A stretch of 20,648 nt of DNA from Gnetum montanum (lineage: Eukaryota; Streptophyta; Gnetopsida; Gnetales; Gnetaceae). The number at the start of each line of letters is the position of its first letter. Within the stretch, counting starts at the first letter, position 1. This document shows, in pieces, positions 19,038 through 20,648 of this stretch. Position numbers and translations under genes: made by a program. The DNA lies in NCBI GenBank assembly GCA_015680685.1, contig MNCI01014694.1:12492-33139 (forward strand), written 5' to 3'. Below the pieces are notes generated by a model that worked only from the letters and a program-made list of their open reading frames with translations, was not told the DNA's origin and searched no databases.

Positions 19038-20648
19038 ATGGATCCTATTGTTATTCATCCCAATAGAGAAGGCGAAGGACACTCTCTTCAAGATCAGCAA
19101 CAACAATCATCTATTGCAACAAATAATACAATTCATGGAGATCATGGTAGTGGGCATGTGTGTGGGCATGGCTGAAGAAGAGGACGACCATGGATTATAG
19201 AAACTAAAAATCCAGAATTGATGATTGCAGAGGAAAAAAGACGATTTCTAAAACGAGAAGCAAAACGATGTGAACGAGAACGAGAACTAATTCTATGAAA
19301 TTCAGGAGTATGTAATTTATGCATTTTTTAATATTTCAATTCAAATATTTATCATAGGGAAATCTTATTTTATTTGCATACTTACATTGCATATATATAT
19401 TTAAGTTACATCAACTTCAAATCCCCTCTCATCACTTGGAAATTCATCCAATGCAATGATCCACATTATTGATAGCAATAATGTAAATAATCAAGAAGAA
19501 ATGCAGGTTGGTGTTTGCCCATACTCAAGTTGGTAAATAGTTTAAATCAATTTTTAGTTTAAATTTTGAAACATTTTTTGCAAGACATTAGAAATGCATN
19601 TTGACTAAGGTTGAAGAAATGTTAATTGCATAAATCAATCCCATTTTACAAGTTACACATGCAGTTGGTGGATAGTTCAAGTATAAAGGTCACACAATTA
19701 GCTTTTCTCAGGATGTCACACAAATTACTAAAAGACTTCCTCTTAGAATTAAAAACATCCCTTTTTTGATATTGAGAAGAGTAGATCAAATGGGCATCGA
19801 ATATAATTTCATTGTCAACAAGAGACGGGTTTATGAAGCTTTGATTTTTAAGAAGGCAAATGATCCATACTATCAAGATGTCAAGATCAATATGCATGCA
19901 TTATATGATGTTGCTGATACCGGTGATGTTAACATATTCCATAGCATTCCTTATATTCCATTGTCAAAAAAGGATGGAGAAATGATATTGCAATTTCAAG
20001 GTCCTTTGCTTCAGACAGATGATGAAAACATTATTGGTCACACATCATCAGTTGCACAACGTGTTGGAATTGTAAGAAAGAAAATTGATTGGATAAAAAC
20101 ATGGATGCATAATCCATCATTGTAGGATTCAATGTTGCTTAGTGGCCTTCCATGTCTGATTCTCCTATTAATGAGTTTAACATGATGGGGTTGTTTACAA
20201 TGGAATTTCCAAGTCTTTTTCCTGAAGAAAAATGTGATTTTCTTGAGCGTAGAGCTAAAGATGTAAAATTGCATGAATATGCAAAACATCTTATTTGCTA
20301 CAAAGATGGTAGATTTGGATGTCACAAGCGATTTAGGTAAATATTAATTCTCTATTTATTTTTTATTATCATTATTCATAATGTTTTCTATGACATTTAA
20401 GCAATGATGTGTCATTTATTTGTAGGTATTATATCTATAATATCATTAGAAGGAGACAGGCAATGGAATCTACCACTGTATTTTTTTAAAAAAANTGTGG
20501 AGATCTGCAATGTTGCCACTCATATTGTGTCCAATAGTCAACAACATGGAACTCATTCATCAAAATTGTTTTACGAATGGCAATGTGACAATGATGCACA
20601 AACTCTACAACTATATGCAGATTTTCTATGATATTACTTTGCCTCCAA
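19038..20648 (+). pseudogene. Helitron Rep/helicase, N-terminal part, decayed and cut by window end
   Basis: A first segment from ATG 19038 is Gln/His-rich, then RRGRPW and a basic EEKRRFLKREAKRCERER run, as at the N-terminus of Helitron proteins. After a spacer (19303-19600, probably intronic), 19601-20122 encodes VEEMLIA, KYKGHTISFSQDV, LRRVDQMG, NDPYYQDVKINMHAL and ADTGDV, the region upstream of the Helitron_like_N domain. After a stop at 20123 and a frameshift, 20155-20426 onward gives INEF, FPSLFPEEKCDF, EYAKHLICYKDGRFGCHKRF and YYIYNII, all diagnostic of this region. The HUH Rep and helicase domains would lie past 20648. In-frame stops are TGA 19173, TGA 19296, TAA 19631, TAG 19673 and TAG 20123, so it is inactive. 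Ambiguous bases occur at 19600 and 20495. Confidence 0.8.
20337..20425 (+). other. Intron in the Helitron coding region
   Basis: GT at 20337 and AG at 20424-20425 bracket 89 T-rich bases. Removing them joins CGA TTT AG to G TAT TAT, giving RFRYYIYN, which restores the conserved RFRYF-x-N motif of Helitron proteins. Confidence 0.75.

Overview
The window looks like nuclear DNA of a plant with a large, repeat-rich genome. It is AT-rich, carries one multi-exon gene of a plant-specific family (DCD domain), and is otherwise filled with decayed retrotransposons, LINE and SINE remnants, satellite-like repeats and a Helitron remnant. A gymnosperm or similar low-gene-density plant fits, but the species cannot be told from the sequence. 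No prokaryotic features are present.

Layout. 1-695 and 5004 to about 5710 are two copies of one LTR family facing opposite ways. Between them lies a broken, non-autonomous element: promoter-like leader 1451-1770, probable leader intron 1771-2021, and a gag-like/coiled-coil pseudogene 2022-4817 ending in a polypurine tract. 5870-6400 is an L1-type LINE fragment and about 6960-8480 is a second, different LINE reverse-transcriptase fragment; both are on the minus strand. The second is interrupted by two copies of a tRNA-derived SINE, one in each orientation. 8480-10700 is mostly unassignable AT-rich sequence. 11617-15116 (minus) is the only gene that looks intact, a three-exon DCD-domain gene encoding about 1054 residues. 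Its upstream region runs to about 16000, where a third SINE copy abuts the promoter. 16319-18735 holds a repeat family in two dispersed copies plus a tandem array, and between them fragments of two host genes (an LRR-receptor-like N-terminus and a subtilase PA region). 18740-18960 is a simple AT-rich repeat. From 19038 to the window end runs the N-terminal part of a Helitron Rep/helicase pseudogene.

How the parts relate. The DCD gene is the only likely host function; its family is linked to development, stress and cell death. The rest is a record of transposition and decay. Stop codons in both the gag-like pseudogene and the Helitron are almost all TAG, TAA or TGA where CAG, CAA or CGA would restore the frame, which is what deamination of methylated cytosine in silenced plant DNA would leave. 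The observations most worth follow-up are the three-copy SINE family, the precisely spaced CGATATC quartet upstream of the LTR TATA boxes, the inverted LTR pair, and the gene fragments lying upstream of the Helitron.
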